From Pseudomonadota bacterium (lineage in GTDB: Bacteria > Pseudomonadota > Alphaproteobacteria > Micavibrionales > UBA1664): a stretch of DNA of 64,000 bases. The notes beneath the pieces are model-generated. The model was not told the origin of the DNA. It did not search any database and saw only the letters and a list, made by a program, of their open reading frames with translations. Positions within the stretch are counted from its first letter, which is position 1. Each line of letters opens with the position of its first letter. The DNA lies in assembly GCA_009926935.1 (NCBI GenBank), contig RFNZ01000009.1:1-64000 (forward strand). The letters are read 5' to 3'. Below, in pieces: positions 17,507-25,808 of this stretch. Position numbers and translations under genes: made by a program.

Positions 17507-18550
17507 CTACGCTTTCCTTTTAAACCCGTGCACCGCTTCGATCAGCACTGCGACATGGCTAGGGTCCGTTTCTTTGATAACACCGTGACCGAGATTGAAT
17601 ACAAAAGCGCCCGCGTCAAGGGCCTCGCAAATATTTTGGCTCGCTAAAACCATCTCCGGCCCACCCCGGAGCAGCAGATCAGGATCAAGGTTTCCCTGAA
17701 CACAGGCCGAAGGTTGTACGTTTTGCGCAGCCCACCTAGGTGTAATGCCCTGGGATAACCCGATAACATCAAAAGCGCCCGCGGCTGCAAAATTTAATAA
17801 ATCATCGGTGTTATCAGTCCTCGGGAAACCGATAAGCGGAACATCCGGGTGCATGGTTTTGATGGCTTTGGCAATCCGTATATTTGGCTCAACAACACAC
17901 CACCTAAAATCGTCGCCGCACAAAACGCTGGCCCAGCTTTCAAATAGCTGCACGGCCTGTGCACCAGCCCGTATCTGGGCATCAAGGTAAGATACAGTCG
18001 AACGCACCAGAACATCGATCAGTGCTGAAAACCCATCAGGATCATTTTTAAAAAACGCTTTTATTTTTGAAAAATCATGACCGCCGCCACCCTCGATCAT
18101 ATAGCTTGCAACCGTCCACGGTGCCCCTGCAAAACCAATCAAAGCCTTGTTTTTTGGCATACGTGCCCGAACACCAGCAACCGCCTCCATAACCGGATCA
18201 AGGCGGGATAAAAAACCATCAGTCTTCAGATTTGAAACATCTTTTGCGGTTGAAACCGTTTCAAGTTTCGGGCCCTCCCCCTCAAGAAACTCAAGTTTGA
18301 GACCAAGGGCATGCGGTACAACCAGAATATCCGAAAACAGAATAGCCGCATCAAGTTCAAAACGCCGCAAAGGCTGCAACGTAATCTCGATGGCATAAGC
18401 AGGGTTATACGCCATCGCAAGAAAACCACCTGCTTTCGCGCGTATTTCCCGGTACTCGGGCAAATATCGCCCAGCCTGCCGCATAAGCCATATCGGCACA
18501 CGGTCCGTTCTTTTTCCCTTCCAAGCATCAACAATCAAACTATTCATCAT
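17507..18550 (-). CDS. hemE: Uroporphyrinogen decarboxylase
   Basis: A 347-residue enzyme that removes four carboxyl groups from uroporphyrinogen III to give coproporphyrinogen III. The signature PIWLMRQAGRYLPEYR is at about 19-34, and GFAGAPWTVASYM is also present. The start is at a tandem ATG ATG (18550 and 18547); the longer frame would begin with a rare codon and does not fit the family. The Shine-Dalgarno sequence is weak. In Caulobacter hemE is the gene directly beside the origin of replication. Confidence 0.95.
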   Translation of the reverse strand: MMNSLIVDAWKGKRTDRVPIWLMRQAGRYLPEYREIRAKAGGFLAMAYNPAYAIEITLQPLRRFELDAAILFSDILVVPHALGLKLEFLEGEGPKLETVSTAKDVSNLKTDGFLSRLDPVMEAVAGVRARMPKNKALIGFAGAPWTVASYMIEGGGGHDFSKIKAFFKNDPDGFSALIDVLVRSTVSYLDAQIRAGAQAVQLFESWASVLCGDDFRWCVVEPNIRIAKAIKTMHPDVPLIGFPRTDNTDDLLNFAAAGAFDVIGLSQGITPRWAAQNVQPSACVQGNLDPDLLLRGGPEMVLASQNICEALDAGAFVFNLGHGVIKETDPSHVAVLIEAVHGFKRKA

Positions 18551-18612
18551 GACCGCAGACCATAGACATCCCCGTCCCCCAATCAATAAATAATTCTTTT
18601 AAATGAATCAGG

Positions 18613-18624
18613 TAGTAGTAGTAG
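18613..18624 (+). repeat. TAG tetraplet, DnaA-trio-like
   Basis: Four consecutive TAG triplets followed by TTATAA. Tandem TAG is the sequence of DnaA-trio elements, through which DnaA melts origins in Bacillus and other bacteria. It lies 30 bases from the DnaA-box-like sequence. Confidence 0.4.
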
Positions 18625-18654
18625 TTATAACCTATGAATTACGGGGATAATTTT

Positions 18655-18663
18655 TTACCCACA
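18655..18663 (+). promoter_or_regulatory. DnaA-box-like 9-mer
   Basis: TTACCCACA differs from the consensus TTATCCACA at one base. CCCACAGAT within and after it recurs at 18854-18862. Confidence 0.45.
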
Positions 18664-18689
18664 GATTCGCCCAGAGAGTCTATTTTCCC

Positions 18690-18721
18690 TGAGTCGCAAG
18701 CCATTTGGCCGTGAGTCGCAA
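18690..18721 (+). repeat. Two direct copies of TGAGTCGCAA
   Basis: Copies at 18690-18699 and 18712-18721, 22 bp apart (about two helical turns). Each contains a GAGTC (GANTC) methylation site. Such phased iterated sequences are typical of origin or regulator binding arrays. Confidence 0.55.
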
Positions 18722-18909
18722 CGATCAAGATTCACATTCACCAACAGCCTGCATAAAAATCGTTCTCATCCGCAAAACCCCCTCTCTGGTATCGCGCACG
18801 ACTTGGGGGTAAAATCATCCCGATTTACTCTCACAGGTTTGGAGGGGTGCTAGCCCACAGATCTGTCAACACGCCCTTTAACCATAACCGAACAAGAAAG
18901 TCCGAATCG

Positions 18910-19521
18910 ATGCCCGCAGGTGCCTACGAAAAGATGGAAGGCAGCAAAGCCAGAAAATTCATCGAACGCCTTAACAAAGCATGGTCAGGCAGTCCTTTTG
19001 AAGAAGCCCGGACGGTGGTGCACGCCCGCAGCCTTTCATTTGCCAAAGGCTGGGTTTTGGCCGAGGCATCAGACGCGATGGCGATGCCCGAAAAAAAATG
19101 CGTGGCCCTCGACGACGGAAAAACCTGCATGCCGATAGAATACGGGCCTGACTTTATCCCAAAATTCGCGAGCAACCAGAACCTTTATCTCAGCCATGAA
19201 ACAGCAACAGATTATCTCCGTTTCTGGTTTGAGTATGCCCGCAGCGGTACCGAGCGGTTTGTTCTGGTCGAAAATCTGGAGGACATCCCCTGGCGGGAAG
19301 AGCCGACACCACAGGCCCGAAAATCCCTGACAAAATCCATCATTCCGCTGACATTGGTCAGCCCGTCTGACAGGGGATTCCTTTTTAAAGCGACGCTCCT
19401 TTTCAGGGATACGTTAATGGCGAGCACGCTCGAGGTAGAATCCGCCGGTAGGGTAGCCCTCAAAGACAAGTCGGTCATCGCGGAAAGCCTGACCGTAACT
19501 GACAGTCTTACTGGGTTTTAA
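18910..19521 (+). CDS. Hypothetical protein beside the putative origin
   Basis: A 203-residue soluble protein starting MPAGAYEKMEGSKARKFIERLN. The frame opens at 18847 with a GTG, but GGAGGGG there is too close to be its ribosome site; the Shine-Dalgarno at 18910 is weak as well. The sequence is mixed alpha/beta, with YLRFWFEYARSG at about 107-118, and has no signal peptide. I do not recognise a family. It is the first gene to the right of the candidate origin and is transcribed away from it. Confidence 0.6.
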   Translation: MPAGAYEKMEGSKARKFIERLNKAWSGSPFEEARTVVHARSLSFAKGWVLAEASDAMAMPEKKCVALDDGKTCMPIEYGPDFIPKFASNQNLYLSHETATDYLRFWFEYARSGTERFVLVENLEDIPWREEPTPQARKSLTKSIIPLTLVSPSDRGFLFKATLLFRDTLMASTLEVESAGRVALKDKSVIAESLTVTDSLTGF

Positions 19522-19601
19522 GCCTTAGTATTTTCAATAATATATAAAGATTCCGTTAGGGTTTTGTTGGGGGTTCGTTAACCGGTGCCCCCGTACAATG
19601 G

Positions 19602-20951
19602 ATGAAGCTTGGGAATAACAAAAACAGCATCATCCACATGTCGACAGACGGTACACACAGCAACGATACTTTCACCTACAAGGGTCCCTTGGCGGCGCGC
19701 ATGGCATGCCACATGGGCAACTTTACGCCGGTGGCCATCTGCAATATTTTGGGTGACCAACCTCTTTTCTACATCGACTACGTAGATCAGGAGGAAGCTG
19801 ATTTTATTGAGCCGTCTCTGGCCGAAAGCGGAATCCCCGCAGACTTTTTCGCCGATAACATCGATGAATTGCGCCGCCGTATGGCCCGCCTTGAAAGCGC
19901 AAGCCAGCATATAGATGGCTACGCCCGTGAAAACATCGAGGCAGCTTTTGAAGCAGCCGTTGAAAATCTCAAGGCAGACCCATCACTAACACTTGAAGCG
20001 CTCGAGGCGGGTATTGCCAAAAGCAATATCGCATCGGCCCTTTATGCCGCCGCTGCCGCCAAGGGCGTAACCTTGTGCCTCTCACGGCAGGTTGATACTG
20101 CCCTTTATGACCGCGATCAGAAATGCGTTCACGTAAATCCCCGCCTGCCCGTATCTATGGCAACGCTGGTTGTCACAAAGGCCCTGCGTCAGGCATGGCA
20201 GCATATCAGCGGTACAGCCATTCACCCTCTCCACTTCTCACCGGAAGAGGCCGTGCTTTTGAATCGTATCCAGCAGGCCGATCTTGCCGTATGCAGCGTA
20301 AGAGCAGCATGGGAAATGAATCTTTCAGGCGACAAATCAGCTTGGGCGCGCATTCTCACGGTTTCATCATACGACTTGGCCGTTGGCTTCGCGCGCGAGG
20401 CCATTGCCGACTTCAGAGCACTCAACAACGGTCATGCAGGCCACGCCGCTTTTGAGCGCTGGTTCTTCTCGGGCCGCTGCAAGGATGTTGACCGCAAACT
20501 CATACAGTCCATGCTTGCAGACCATCACGGCCTCATCTTTGAAAACGCACAGGTTTCAAAGATGGTCACAAACGACATTATTGCCAAAACGGGCGAACTC
20601 CCTCAGGGCAAAAACTACCTCTCGAACCTCATCGAAGTCATCCTTTCCGATCCTTTGTTTACGGAAGTACGCGACCGCTCAAACGCCAATTTCCTCTGGT
20701 TCATCAAATTCGAGCGCTCTTTCCGCACCTCGGAAGAAAGTTTGGAACACAATTTGCAAGGCATGCCGCATATCCCCGCGGGCGCATCCACAGGCGCCCC
20801 TACCAAGGAAAGCGTACATGAACCGGCATCCGTTATCGCCTTTACAGGCAAAAATATCAGGAAAACCAAGGCCAAAGGTCGCGACCATCAGGGCGGCGAT
20901 ATGGCAACGGTGTATTATATCGACCACTTCCTGTCTCTTTCGAATCGCTAA
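19602..20951 (+). CDS. DUF6782-like protein of unknown function
   Basis: A 449-residue protein with no signal peptide. Residues about 155-260 read CVHVNPRLPVSMATLVVTKA, then a stretch with QADLAVCSVRAAWEMN and SAWARIL. The same pattern is found in the next gene (ILINTNGLSKGAIARSDYFS, EADIAVMAIRMAFEAG, TLWRHAL), so the two are divergent paralogues. I associate the region with DUF6782, described as a putative metallopeptidase-like domain, but I see no HExxH motif. The C-terminus is basic. The start at 19602 lacks a clear ribosome site; 19638 is the alternative. Confidence 0.6.
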   Translation: MKLGNNKNSIIHMSTDGTHSNDTFTYKGPLAARMACHMGNFTPVAICNILGDQPLFYIDYVDQEEADFIEPSLAESGIPADFFADNIDELRRRMARLESASQHIDGYARENIEAAFEAAVENLKADPSLTLEALEAGIAKSNIASALYAAAAAKGVTLCLSRQVDTALYDRDQKCVHVNPRLPVSMATLVVTKALRQAWQHISGTAIHPLHFSPEEAVLLNRIQQADLAVCSVRAAWEMNLSGDKSAWARILTVSSYDLAVGFAREAIADFRALNNGHAGHAAFERWFFSGRCKDVDRKLIQSMLADHHGLIFENAQVSKMVTNDIIAKTGELPQGKNYLSNLIEVILSDPLFTEVRDRSNANFLWFIKFERSFRTSEESLEHNLQGMPHIPAGASTGAPTKESVHEPASVIAFTGKNIRKTKAKGRDHQGGDMATVYYIDHFLSLSNR

Positions 20952-21003
20952 ATCGCCATAATTTGTGTATAACTTCTGACCTTTGTTCCGGAGACGTTCT
21001 CTT

Positions 21004-21897
21004 ATGCCTCGTTTTTCCCGTCCAGTCATAGATTGCTCAAAGGCACCAGACCTTCTGGCGGGCTGGCCGTTTTGCGGGTCTGTTAGGGCATCTGCTACCG
21101 CAACCGCCATTCTGGAAGATCTAGGGGCAGGCTGGTCTTTGGAGGGCGCGGATTTAGACGGCAGGGGTTATGCGATCGATATCGCTGAAAACCGCATCCT
21201 GATTAACACCAACGGCCTTTCGAAGGGCGCCATCGCAAGATCAGATTATTTTTCAAACCTCATGACCCTGCGCGTATTTGCAGGGCTAAGGGCTGCGTGG
21301 CAGGCCGAACGGCAGGAGGGCGCGCGCCAGATGCACCGCCCAGATCTGTGGCTTTTGCTCGCACGTATTTCCGAGGCCGATATAGCCGTCATGGCCATAA
21401 GGATGGCTTTTGAGGCAGGCACACAAAGGGATGAAACACTCTGGCGCCACGCCTTGGGCGATGAAAACGGTGATATGGCGATAGCTTACGCACAAACACT
21501 CGAGCGGTTAGGGCTGAACGGCAGCGATGCACCCGCCCTTACAAAAGCTTTTGAGACATGGTTTTCAAAGCACACGCGTATCAGCCAAACTGATCTTGAA
21601 ACCCTCTCCGAGATGGATGCCGCAATCGAGATCCTGAAATCGGACGGCAAAGGTCAGATATCCGAGGGTGCGGTGCGCTGCCTTGCGATCGATCCTCTCT
21701 CAGGCGGGTGTTACCTCGGCCGTATGGCGTTTGAAATCGCAGGCGACCCGGCCTGGCGGACCATCACAGACCCCATCGTTGAGGCCCATTTTCTGCAGGT
21801 GATGGATGATATCGGTACGGTGCGCATGGGGGCGGTTGCTTGCCGTGATAAAAAACTCGCTGCTCGCCTGTTCCCAGATGCCCTCGTAAAGGCTTAG
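21004..21897 (+). CDS. DUF6782-like protein, paralogue of the upstream gene
   Basis: A 297-residue protein. The ATG at 21004 follows GGAG at 20989-20992. The central region aligns by eye with the 19602 gene through NTNGLSKGAIARSDYFS, WLLLARISEADIAVMAIRM and DETLWRHALGDENGDMAIAYA. The C-terminal part differs. No signal peptide or catalytic motif is seen. It sits five bases upstream of the PPSRP gene, so the two are probably cotranscribed. Confidence 0.65.
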   Translation: MPRFSRPVIDCSKAPDLLAGWPFCGSVRASATATAILEDLGAGWSLEGADLDGRGYAIDIAENRILINTNGLSKGAIARSDYFSNLMTLRVFAGLRAAWQAERQEGARQMHRPDLWLLLARISEADIAVMAIRMAFEAGTQRDETLWRHALGDENGDMAIAYAQTLERLGLNGSDAPALTKAFETWFSKHTRISQTDLETLSEMDAAIEILKSDGKGQISEGAVRCLAIDPLSGGCYLGRMAFEIAGDPAWRTITDPIVEAHFLQVMDDIGTVRMGAVACRDKKLAARLFPDALVKA

Positions 21898-21902
21898 ACT
21901 AT

Positions 21903-22748
21903 ATGCCCATGGAAGGGCGCTTTTATCTACACCTCGTATCGGATGCCACAGGCACCACGCTTCACGGCGTGGCAAGGGCCTGTATTGCGCAATTCGAAGG
22001 CGCAAGCCCGCTCGAAAAATTCTGGAACTTCATCCGTACCGATGAACAGCTCGAAATGGTGATAGAAGGCATAGCCGATACGCCGGGGCCAGTGCTGTTT
22101 ACTCTCGTCGATAAGGATCTGCGCAAAAAACTGCGTGAGGCCTGCACAAAATTGCAGGTTCCGTGCGTGCCGGTCCTCGACCCTGTTTTACGCGGTCTTT
22201 CTCACTATCTCGGTCAGGCGACCAAAGATAAACCCGGCATACAATACGAGCTGAATGCCGCGTATTTCGAACGTATTGATGCTGTTGACTTTGCCATCCA
22301 TCACGATGACGGCCAGCACCTGGATACGATAGACGATGCCGATGTTATTCTTGTCGGCGCCTCGCGCACATCCAAAACACCAACCTGTTTTTATCTGGCC
22401 AATCGCGGCATCAAGGCCGCAAACATCCCGCTGGTGCCGGGTGTGCCCGTGCCGCCGGACGCTTTTTTGCACAAAGGCCCCATGTATGTAGGCCTCATCG
22501 AAACACCGATGCGCCTTGTGGAGTTGCGCCGCAATCGCCTGAAAAGCGGTGAAAATCTCGATGCCCGCTTTGAAAGTAGCGCCTATCTCTCCCTTGAGTC
22601 TGTGGAAGAGGAGATCCGCGGCGCCCGCAAGATTTTCTCAAGTCACAATTGGCCCGTCATAGATGTGACAAGACGATCGGTTGAAGAGACATCCGCCGAG
22701 ATCATGTCTCTTTACAATCGCCATAGGCCGGAAAGGGCTCTCTTGTGA
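21903..22748 (+). CDS. Pyruvate, phosphate dikinase regulatory protein (PPSRP, DUF299)
   Basis: A 281-residue bifunctional kinase/pyrophosphorylase that inactivates and reactivates PEP synthase or pyruvate phosphate dikinase through phosphorylation of a threonine. The N-terminal LVSDATGTT is at 11-19 and the P-loop-like GASRTSKTPT is at 152-161; both are family signatures. In Caulobacter this gene is the first one on the origin's right side. Here two paralogous genes and one unknown gene intervene. Its stop overlaps the aroE GTG start by four bases. Confidence 0.93.
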   Translation: MPMEGRFYLHLVSDATGTTLHGVARACIAQFEGASPLEKFWNFIRTDEQLEMVIEGIADTPGPVLFTLVDKDLRKKLREACTKLQVPCVPVLDPVLRGLSHYLGQATKDKPGIQYELNAAYFERIDAVDFAIHHDDGQHLDTIDDADVILVGASRTSKTPTCFYLANRGIKAANIPLVPGVPVPPDAFLHKGPMYVGLIETPMRLVELRRNRLKSGENLDARFESSAYLSLESVEEEIRGARKIFSSHNWPVIDVTRRSVEETSAEIMSLYNRHRPERALL

Positions 22749-23569
22749 CAGTCTTTAAAAAAGCCGGCGTTATCGGCTGGCCGATTTCACACAGTAAATC
22801 GCCACTCATCCACGGCTATTGGCTTGATAAACAAGGCCTTTCGGGTACGTACGAGGCAATCCCCATAAAGCCGGAAGACCTTGAAAAAGAGGTCGCAAAA
22901 CTCAAACAGGATGGTTTTTGCGGTTTCAATGTAACGGTACCTCATAAACAGGCCATCATGCCGTTACTAAGTACAATCAGTGCGGATGCAAAACGCATAG
23001 GGGCGGTCAATACCGTGATAATCCGGCCTGACGGCTCTACGGAAGGCCGCAATACGGATGCCTTCGGTTTCATCGAGAATTTAAAAGAAGGCGCAAAAAA
23101 TTTTGATTTCCAAAAAGGCCCGGCCATCGTGCTTGGTGCAGGGGGTGCCGCGCGGGCTGTCGTTCACGCACTGGGTTTGGAAGGCGCATCCGAAATACGC
23201 ATCGTCAATCGTACCCTGGCACGCGCGCAGGAACTGGCAAGCGCATTTCCCGGCACCAAGGCGTATGGCTGGGGCCATTTACCGAACCTCATGCAGGATG
23301 CGGCGCTTCTGATAAACACAACAAGCCTCGGCATGAAAAGCCAGCCTGAGCTCGATATCGATCTGGCACCACTTCCCACAGCAGCACTGGTCCATGACAT
23401 TGTATATGCACCGCTTAACACGAGGCTGCTGACAGAAGCCCAAAAAAGAGGCAACCCAACGGTAACAGGCATAGGCATGTTGCTCCACCAGGCGCGGCCA
23501 GCATTTGAGGCATGGTTTGGTATCTTGCCGGTGGTAGATGAAAACCTTCGTGCAAAGGTGCTTGCATGA
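22745..23569 (+). CDS. aroE: Shikimate dehydrogenase
   Basis: A 274-residue NADP-dependent enzyme reducing 3-dehydroshikimate to shikimate in aromatic amino acid synthesis. The substrate-binding start GWPISHSKSPLIHGYWL is at 11-27, FNVTVPHKQ at about 59-67 and the NADP loop VLGAGGAARAVV at about 129-140. It starts with GTG in a GTGA overlap with the PPSRP stop and ends in an ATGA overlap with coaE. The maf gene that often lies between PPSRP and aroE is missing here. Confidence 0.95.
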   Translation: MTVFKKAGVIGWPISHSKSPLIHGYWLDKQGLSGTYEAIPIKPEDLEKEVAKLKQDGFCGFNVTVPHKQAIMPLLSTISADAKRIGAVNTVIIRPDGSTEGRNTDAFGFIENLKEGAKNFDFQKGPAIVLGAGGAARAVVHALGLEGASEIRIVNRTLARAQELASAFPGTKAYGWGHLPNLMQDAALLINTTSLGMKSQPELDIDLAPLPTAALVHDIVYAPLNTRLLTEAQKRGNPTVTGIGMLLHQARPAFEAWFGILPVVDENLRAKVLA

Positions 23570-24225
23570 TTGTTGTCGGCCTCACGGGTTCAATAGGCAT
23601 GGGGAAATCCGTGCTGGCAAAACAGCTTCGTAAACTTGGTATTCCCGTACACGAGGCGGATTCGGCTGTTCATAAGCTGCTGGGTCACAACGGCGCGGCG
23701 GTAGAACCGGTAGCTAAAAGATTCCCTCAGGCAAAATCCGGTACAAAAATTGACCGCAAAAAACTCGGCCAGATCATCTTTTCCGATGCTGCGGCGCGCA
23801 AAGATCTGGAAAAAATTTTACACCCGCTCGTGCGCCGGGATTCTTCAAAATTCCTCAACTTGCACCGCAAGAGACGCAGCAAAATAGCCGTTCTTGATAT
23901 CCCGCTCCTTTTTGAAACTCGCCAAACCCAGCGCTTTGACCACATCATCTGTGTGATTGCGCCACAATTTGTCCAAAAGCGTCGCGTACTCTCAAGACCT
24001 AACATGACCGAATCGCGGTTGCAGGCAGTCCGTGCACTACAAATACCGGACGCCGTGAAATGCAGCAAAGCCGATACGGTCATCAACACGGCCCGTGGAT
24101 ATAGGCACTCGCTGTCAAAGGTTCGCAAGCTGGTAAAAAAATTAAGGCAAGAGGCGCAAAAAAAGGATGAGTACAAAGGAAGCAAAAAACCCAAAAGTCT
24201 GGGCACTCATGCACGCAACCCATGA
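23566..24225 (+). CDS. coaE: Dephospho-CoA kinase
   Basis: A 219-residue kinase for the last step of coenzyme A synthesis. P-loop GLTGSIGMGKS at 5-15, HEADSAVH at about 29-36 (normally DAD) and VLDIPLLFET at about 109-118 are family motifs. The C-terminus is strongly basic and its last 59 bases overlap the start of the next gene in another frame, an unusually long overlap. It may be somewhat longer than the functional domain. Confidence 0.93.
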   Translation: MIVVGLTGSIGMGKSVLAKQLRKLGIPVHEADSAVHKLLGHNGAAVEPVAKRFPQAKSGTKIDRKKLGQIIFSDAAARKDLEKILHPLVRRDSSKFLNLHRKRRSKIAVLDIPLLFETRQTQRFDHIICVIAPQFVQKRRVLSRPNMTESRLQAVRALQIPDAVKCSKADTVINTARGYRHSLSKVRKLVKKLRQEAQKKDEYKGSKKPKSLGTHARNP

Positions 24226-24946
24226 GGATATGGGGTCTTTCGAGTTCTTTCTGCGCAGCTACGGTATTCGTCCGACGCCTTTTCTGGCCAAAAATACGGA
24301 TATTGAATCGCTCGATCCCACCGAGCCTGACCTCGTACTCATCATGGGCGGTCCCATGGGGGTTTATGATGCCGATCACTTTCCCCATCTCCATCACGAG
24401 ATAAGATTTGCCGAAAGGCGCATAGCCTCCGGCAAACCCACGCTCGGCATCTGCCTTGGTTCTCAGATCATCGCAAGGGCGTTGGGCGCGGACGTCTACA
24501 AAGGCCCAAAAGGCAAGGAAGTCGGCTGGTACGATGTAAAAGTGACGGAGGCGGGTATGCACACGCCGATCCGCTTTTTTGACAGATCCGAGGGGCCGGT
24601 TATGCAATGGCACGGCGATACCTTCGACCTCCCAAAAGGCGCCACACGTCTGGCATCCAGCGAGAAATACGAAAACCAGGCTTTTTCATTTGAAAACCAC
24701 GTCTTGGGCCTTCAGTTCCACCCCGAGGTTACCGAACTCAAGCTCGAGCGCTGGTACGCAAGCGATCCGGGTGACATGGCCGAGGTAGGGACGGATGCAG
24801 GTACGATAAGGGCTGCCGCGCACAAACACGGTGACGCATTGCGCCAGCGCAACCGCCTATTTTTTACGGAATGGCTGGGTAATGTAGCCCCCCGGCTTAC
24901 GCAAAAACATCCGCGCCTTGAAAACGCCGAGATGGTTGACGCCTGA
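24167..24946 (+). CDS. Class I glutamine amidotransferase (GMP synthase-like domain protein)
   Basis: A 259-residue stand-alone GATase1 protein. The nucleophile cysteine 96 is in GICLGSQ, and the triad is completed by His185 and Glu187 in LQFHPEVTE; MQWHGDTF at about 146-153 is the usual substrate-proximal motif. There is no ATP-pyrophosphatase domain, so it is not a full GMP synthase. It resembles gamma-glutamyl-type amidotransferases of unassigned substrate. It overlaps the end of coaE by 59 bases and is inserted between coaE and dnaQ, which are normally adjacent. Confidence 0.88.
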   Translation: MSTKEAKNPKVWALMHATHEDMGSFEFFLRSYGIRPTPFLAKNTDIESLDPTEPDLVLIMGGPMGVYDADHFPHLHHEIRFAERRIASGKPTLGICLGSQIIARALGADVYKGPKGKEVGWYDVKVTEAGMHTPIRFFDRSEGPVMQWHGDTFDLPKGATRLASSEKYENQAFSFENHVLGLQFHPEVTELKLERWYASDPGDMAEVGTDAGTIRAAAHKHGDALRQRNRLFFTEWLGNVAPRLTQKHPRLENAEMVDA

Positions 24947-24971
24947 GGGTACCCGTGCGCATAAATACCCC

Positions 24972-25664
24972 ATGCGCGAAATCGTTCTTGATACTGAAAC
25001 CACGGGTATGAACCCCGATACAGGCGACCGGATTGTTGAAATCGGCTGCATCGAGCTTGAAAACCACGTGGCCACGGGCCGCAGCCTGCATCTTTATCTC
25101 AATCCCGAAAGGGATGTGCCCGCCGAGGCGGTGGCAGTCCACGGACTGACATTCGAGTTTCTCTCAAAACATCCCGTTTTTGCCGAGGTGGTCGATAAAT
25201 TTACTTCCTTTATCGGTGACGACGTGTTGGTCATCCATAACGCGGAATTCGATATCAAGTTTCTGAATGCCGAACTGAAAACCCTTGGCTTTCCAGCCAT
25301 CCAGATGCGCCGCGTCATTGATACGGTCCAGATGGCCCGCCGCAAGTTTCCGGGCGCGCCAGCAAGCCTCGATGCCCTGTGTCGCAGGTTTAATATCGAT
25401 CTCTCAAGTCGCACGCTGCACGGCGCACTCTTGGACTCGCAACTTCTCGCTGAAGTGTATCTCGAGCTTCTGGGCGGTCGCCAAACCGGTCTCACGCTCG
25501 ATACACCGGCCGTAAAAGCAGTCATGGCGGAGGTAAAAACGGCGTCTTCCGCAGCAAAAACCGTAAGGCCAGCACGTGTTTTTGCACCCACACCGGCCGA
25601 GCTTGAAGCCCATGCCGCCATGGTCGAAAAGTTAAAAGACCCTATCTGGAAAAAACTGGCTTAA
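24972..25664 (+). CDS. dnaQ: DNA polymerase III epsilon subunit (3'-5' exonuclease)
   Basis: A 230-residue proofreading exonuclease. The DEDDh residues are visible: Asp7 and Glu9 in LDTETTG, the aspartate in HNAEFDIKFL, and His and Asp in TLHGALLDSQLLAEVYLEL. The ATG at 24972 gives the conserved N-terminus MREIVLDTETTG. The C-terminal tail (PARVFAPTPAELEAH) matches the polymerase-binding extension of alphaproteobacterial DnaQ. A dispersed repeat lies downstream, before the convergent secB stop. Confidence 0.96.
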   Translation: MREIVLDTETTGMNPDTGDRIVEIGCIELENHVATGRSLHLYLNPERDVPAEAVAVHGLTFEFLSKHPVFAEVVDKFTSFIGDDVLVIHNAEFDIKFLNAELKTLGFPAIQMRRVIDTVQMARRKFPGAPASLDALCRRFNIDLSSRTLHGALLDSQLLAEVYLELLGGRQTGLTLDTPAVKAVMAEVKTASSAAKTVRPARVFAPTPAELEAHAAMVEKLKDPIWKKLA

Positions 25665-25741
25665 TAGAGCGCGGTGTCTGAGCGCCATTTTTCAAGCACT
25701 TTTTTTGGTCTGACACTCGTTTTAGGGCTGCAACCGCAGCC

Positions 25742-25803
25742 CCGCGAGCTTATGCGAGCGAAGCCTAAAGTTTGTGGAGCAAACGGCGCGGCGTCTGAGC
25801 GCC
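25742..25803. repeat. Dispersed intergenic repeat, copy 1
   Basis: A 62-bp unit in the gap between dnaQ and secB. It shares its sequence, with few differences, with 54380-54441. Internal palindromes are GTTTG(N5)CAAAC and GGCGC...GCGCC. The terminal 16-mer (GCGGCGTCTGAGCGCC, 25788-25803) recurs with one change at 25671-25686. A GC-rich hairpin, GGGCTGCAACCGCAGCCC, precedes it at 25725-25742. Confidence 0.8.
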
Positions 25804-25808
25804 CACAA

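Larger units (their letters stand above)
18551..18909. other. Candidate chromosomal replication origin (oriC)
   Basis: A 359-bp gene-free stretch between hemE and the oppositely oriented 18910 gene, at the same place as Caulobacter Cori. It contains an AT-rich left part (18580-18660), four tandem TAG triplets (18613-18624), CGGGGATAA (reverse TTATCCCCG) at 18642-18650 and TTACCCACA at 18655-18663. It also has six GANTC sites within 129 bp (18605, 18664, 18676, 18691, 18713, 18729) and a 10-mer TGAGTCGCAA repeated with a 22-bp period. GANTC is the CcrM methylation target. The neighbouring parS sites and the flanking gene order support the assignment; function is inferred. Confidence 0.65.

Noticed and set aside
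18613..18624. TAG tract as a simple microsatellite without meaning
   Set aside because: Possible, but its place in the candidate origin next to DnaA-like boxes makes the trio reading worth keeping as a tentative feature.
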